This document shows positions 62,301 through 64,000 of a stretch of 64,000 nt of DNA, piece after piece. The position numbers were made by a program, and so were the translations under genes. This DNA comes from Turnera subulata (Eukaryota; Streptophyta; Magnoliopsida; Malpighiales; Passifloraceae), in NCBI GenBank assembly GCA_028386065.3, contig JAKUCV010002451.1, positions 7,310 to 71,309 of the forward strand, in the 5' to 3' direction. The first letter of the stretch is position 1. Each line of letters begins with the position of its first letter. The notes under the pieces are model-generated. The model saw nothing but the letters and a program-made list of their open reading frames with translations. It made no database searches and was not told where the DNA came from.

Positions 62301-63792
62301 GACCTATTTGAGTGGTTGAAAAGAGAAGAAAAACAAAATATTCTTAAGAAGGGAACCAAAATACGAACAAGGAATGCAAAGAAGCATTGCTGCAATTGAG
62401 TGTCAAAGAATGGTTTGAATGAAAGGCAAAAAGAAGCCTACATAGATGACATAAACTGAGAAAACAACCTATTAAAATGCAATCTCTCAATTTCTTATAT
62501 TCTGAAGAGTATCAAATATAGACTACACGATTCCTTATCAGCCTGGAATCATCAAACACACCACCATTAGCTGACAAAGTACATCACTTCACATGTCAAA
62601 GAACTTTGAAATTCCAATAGCTATAAATGGTTAACGTAACTATCATGGTAAGTTTTCATATCTTATTCTGACAATATTTTCACACTATATAAGTCCAGAA
62701 AAGTGTAAGCATATACCTCAGGTCTGACAGAGCCGATCAGTTCAAAGGTTTCCAGATCCCAGAATTTCACAGTCCGGTCCGCTGAACCTGAAAATTAATT
62801 TGCACGTGATAACAACTTAAAGATTGAGACTTTAGAAATGCTGCCAAAAAGAGTAACAGAGGCCGCATTGGAAAACATGGTAGGGGTCAAAATGACTTTC
62901 TGAGTTGGAGAATACAAAGCATGCACTCTAAAGGATGACATACGTCCCATATTAAATCGTAATGACCAAAAAGGAGAAAAAAAAGAAGAAAGAAAACAAG
63001 CCTAAATTTGTGCCATAAGCACCATTTATAGAAAAAATTGAAATGGAGTCCATGCAGACAAAAGAACATAATACACATGCACTCACCAGTAGCCAGAAGA
63101 AACTCAAGAGGATGGAAATCTATGGATCTAATTTGTCCTTCATGGAACTTAAAATCATGTAAAAGCTTTCCAGCAGTAAGATCCCACACCTGTTCAATTA
63201 GCACCGTGTATGAGTTATGGGATAGAAATGAAGCTTGATGCAAAGTCCTCTGCTGATAGTGAGTTCAACAAATACCTTTACAACATTATCATATCCACCG
63301 GAAACAACCCAACGCCCATCAGGGGTAAATCTGATAGTACTAACGCCTCGAGTGTGACCCTTGTAAGTGTGAATGCATCCTTTCTTTCTGATATCCCAGA
63401 TCCTCAAATTTGCATCCATAGAACCAGATGCGAAAAACTCACCAAATGGGTGGAATTCAACCGCAGTGCAGTTGGACCTGTGTCCAGTAAGCGTGCGAAC
63501 CACTACACTTCAATAACAAGAACAGACAGATTAGAAATTTATTAAGAAACAGGAAGGCATGAAGGATCACATTCCCAATTATTTGTCTAGCTTAATACAT
63601 GGCAAATAAGTTATGAGTGGCTGCCACTTCAAAATGATTCGGATTAACAAAATCTATTAATTTAATCAACCTACTTTTTGATTCTTCCAAATCCCACAGC
63701 TTTATTGCACCCGCGGAAGCTCCAGCAAGCACCAAAACTTCTGATGTATCAAAAGCTACAGACTCAACTGGACTGGTATGACCACATAAACT
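56382..63792 (-). CDS. KTN80: Katanin p80 WD40 regulatory subunit (5' end outside window)
   Basis: Sixteen exons give 908 residues in phase: 63675-63792, 63276-63502, 63087-63189, 62717-62787, 62157-62231, 61933-62076, 61595-61775, 60826-61335, 60088-60141, 59316-59998, 58557-58682, 58145-58219, 57912-58024, 56986-57102, 56807-56875, 56382-56442. WD40 repeats come first (SLCGHTSPVESVAF, AIKLWDLEESK, LRIWDIRKKG, VWDLTAGK, FWDLETFE). A long disordered Ser/Pro linker and the C-terminal con80 domain follow (DLMQTHDVFLNTLKSRLTKL, VVRHFWERNDIKGAINALRK, ending RRGGLLARCARELNLVLEES). The con80 domain binds the p60 ATPase, and the WD40 part targets microtubule branch points and crossovers for severing. 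The first ~50 residues lie beyond the right edge. The last intron is GC-AG. Confidence 0.95.
59694..59873 (-). repeat. Four exact-length 45-bp coding repeats in the KTN80 linker
   Basis: Four 15-residue units: SMTANPSPTSMSEMN, SRESSPPPTGLPEMN, SIASSPSPTSEPDTN, STASNPPPITVPETN. They are exactly 45 bp each, in the disordered Ser/Pro/Thr linker between the WD40 and con80 domains. Confidence 0.9.
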
Positions 63793-64000
63793 CTGCAAAT
63801 TGACATTGACAGAAACCCTTATTACATCCCTATCACAAGCAATAAAGTGACCGAATGATCCTGCCCGTGCCACAACAAATTCCACCAAAGTTAAACAATC
63901 ACATACAGAAACGTCTACAAATAAACTCGGAAAAAAGAGAGGTTTTAGTTGAATTCTACAGCAAACAAACAAATTATACTAGCAAAATTATAAAGCGCAC
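63793..64000 (-). other. KTN80 intron, cut by the window edge
   Basis: The acceptor (ttgcag) precedes the exon at 63792. The matching donor and the exon with the start codon are not in the window. Confidence 0.7.

Overview
The window is nuclear DNA of a flowering plant, very probably a core eudicot. The evidence is AT-rich intergenic DNA, genes split by many short GT-AG introns, a seed-plant B-sister MADS-box gene, a receptor-like protein gene, a DUF707 gene and a plant L1-type LINE. The species cannot be named from the sequence. Splice sites were set by eye, using reading-phase continuity and protein-family conservation.

Layout, left to right. 1-4787: 3' part of an L1-type LINE (+) with endonuclease, reverse transcriptase, zf-RVT and RNase H regions, disabled by five stops and one frameshift. 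4981-8470: two diverged copies of the same ~300-bp upstream/leader sequence, about 3 kb apart, with a small hAT-type element between them. 8498-12106: a PAP/inositol-phosphatase-family gene (+). 15377-15886: a secreted glycine-rich, 8-Cys protein (+). 17266-21995: a 13-exon SCAMP gene (-). 25205-28165: an LRR receptor-like protein locus (-) with two frameshifts. 30978-33396: a TT16/ABS-type B-sister MADS-box gene (+) with a hAT MITE in its upstream region. 35329-36103: a small acidic tandem-repeat protein (-), apparently frameshifted near its N-terminus. 36662-37246: an intronless SCAMP-like gene (-). 37947-43030: a 15-exon DUF707 gene (-) with a 5'UTR intron. 44.2-50.9 kb: gene-poor DNA holding a degenerate tandem duplication, a LINE scrap and another hAT MITE. 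50979-54773: a Myb/SANT-like plus bromodomain protein (-). 56382 to beyond the right edge: katanin p80 (KTN80, -), lacking only its first exon(s).

The genes do not form a pathway. They are independent nuclear genes: vesicle trafficking (two SCAMP-type proteins), microtubule severing (KTN80), chromatin reading (bromodomain), seed-coat or ovule development (TT16), PAP/phosphoinositide dephosphorylation, cell-wall or apoplastic protein (GRP) and immune-type perception (RLP).

The most unusual items are the coding minisatellite at 35.3-36.1 kb, with reiterated S-P-x-K units, and the intronless SCAMP-like gene beside it. Also notable are three hAT-like MITEs with exact 8-bp target duplications, one with a paralogous empty site inside the window, and the duplicated promoter of the phosphatase gene. 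I saw no CRISPR array, rRNA gene or complete tRNA gene, and nothing that I can defend as a wholly new multi-gene system.
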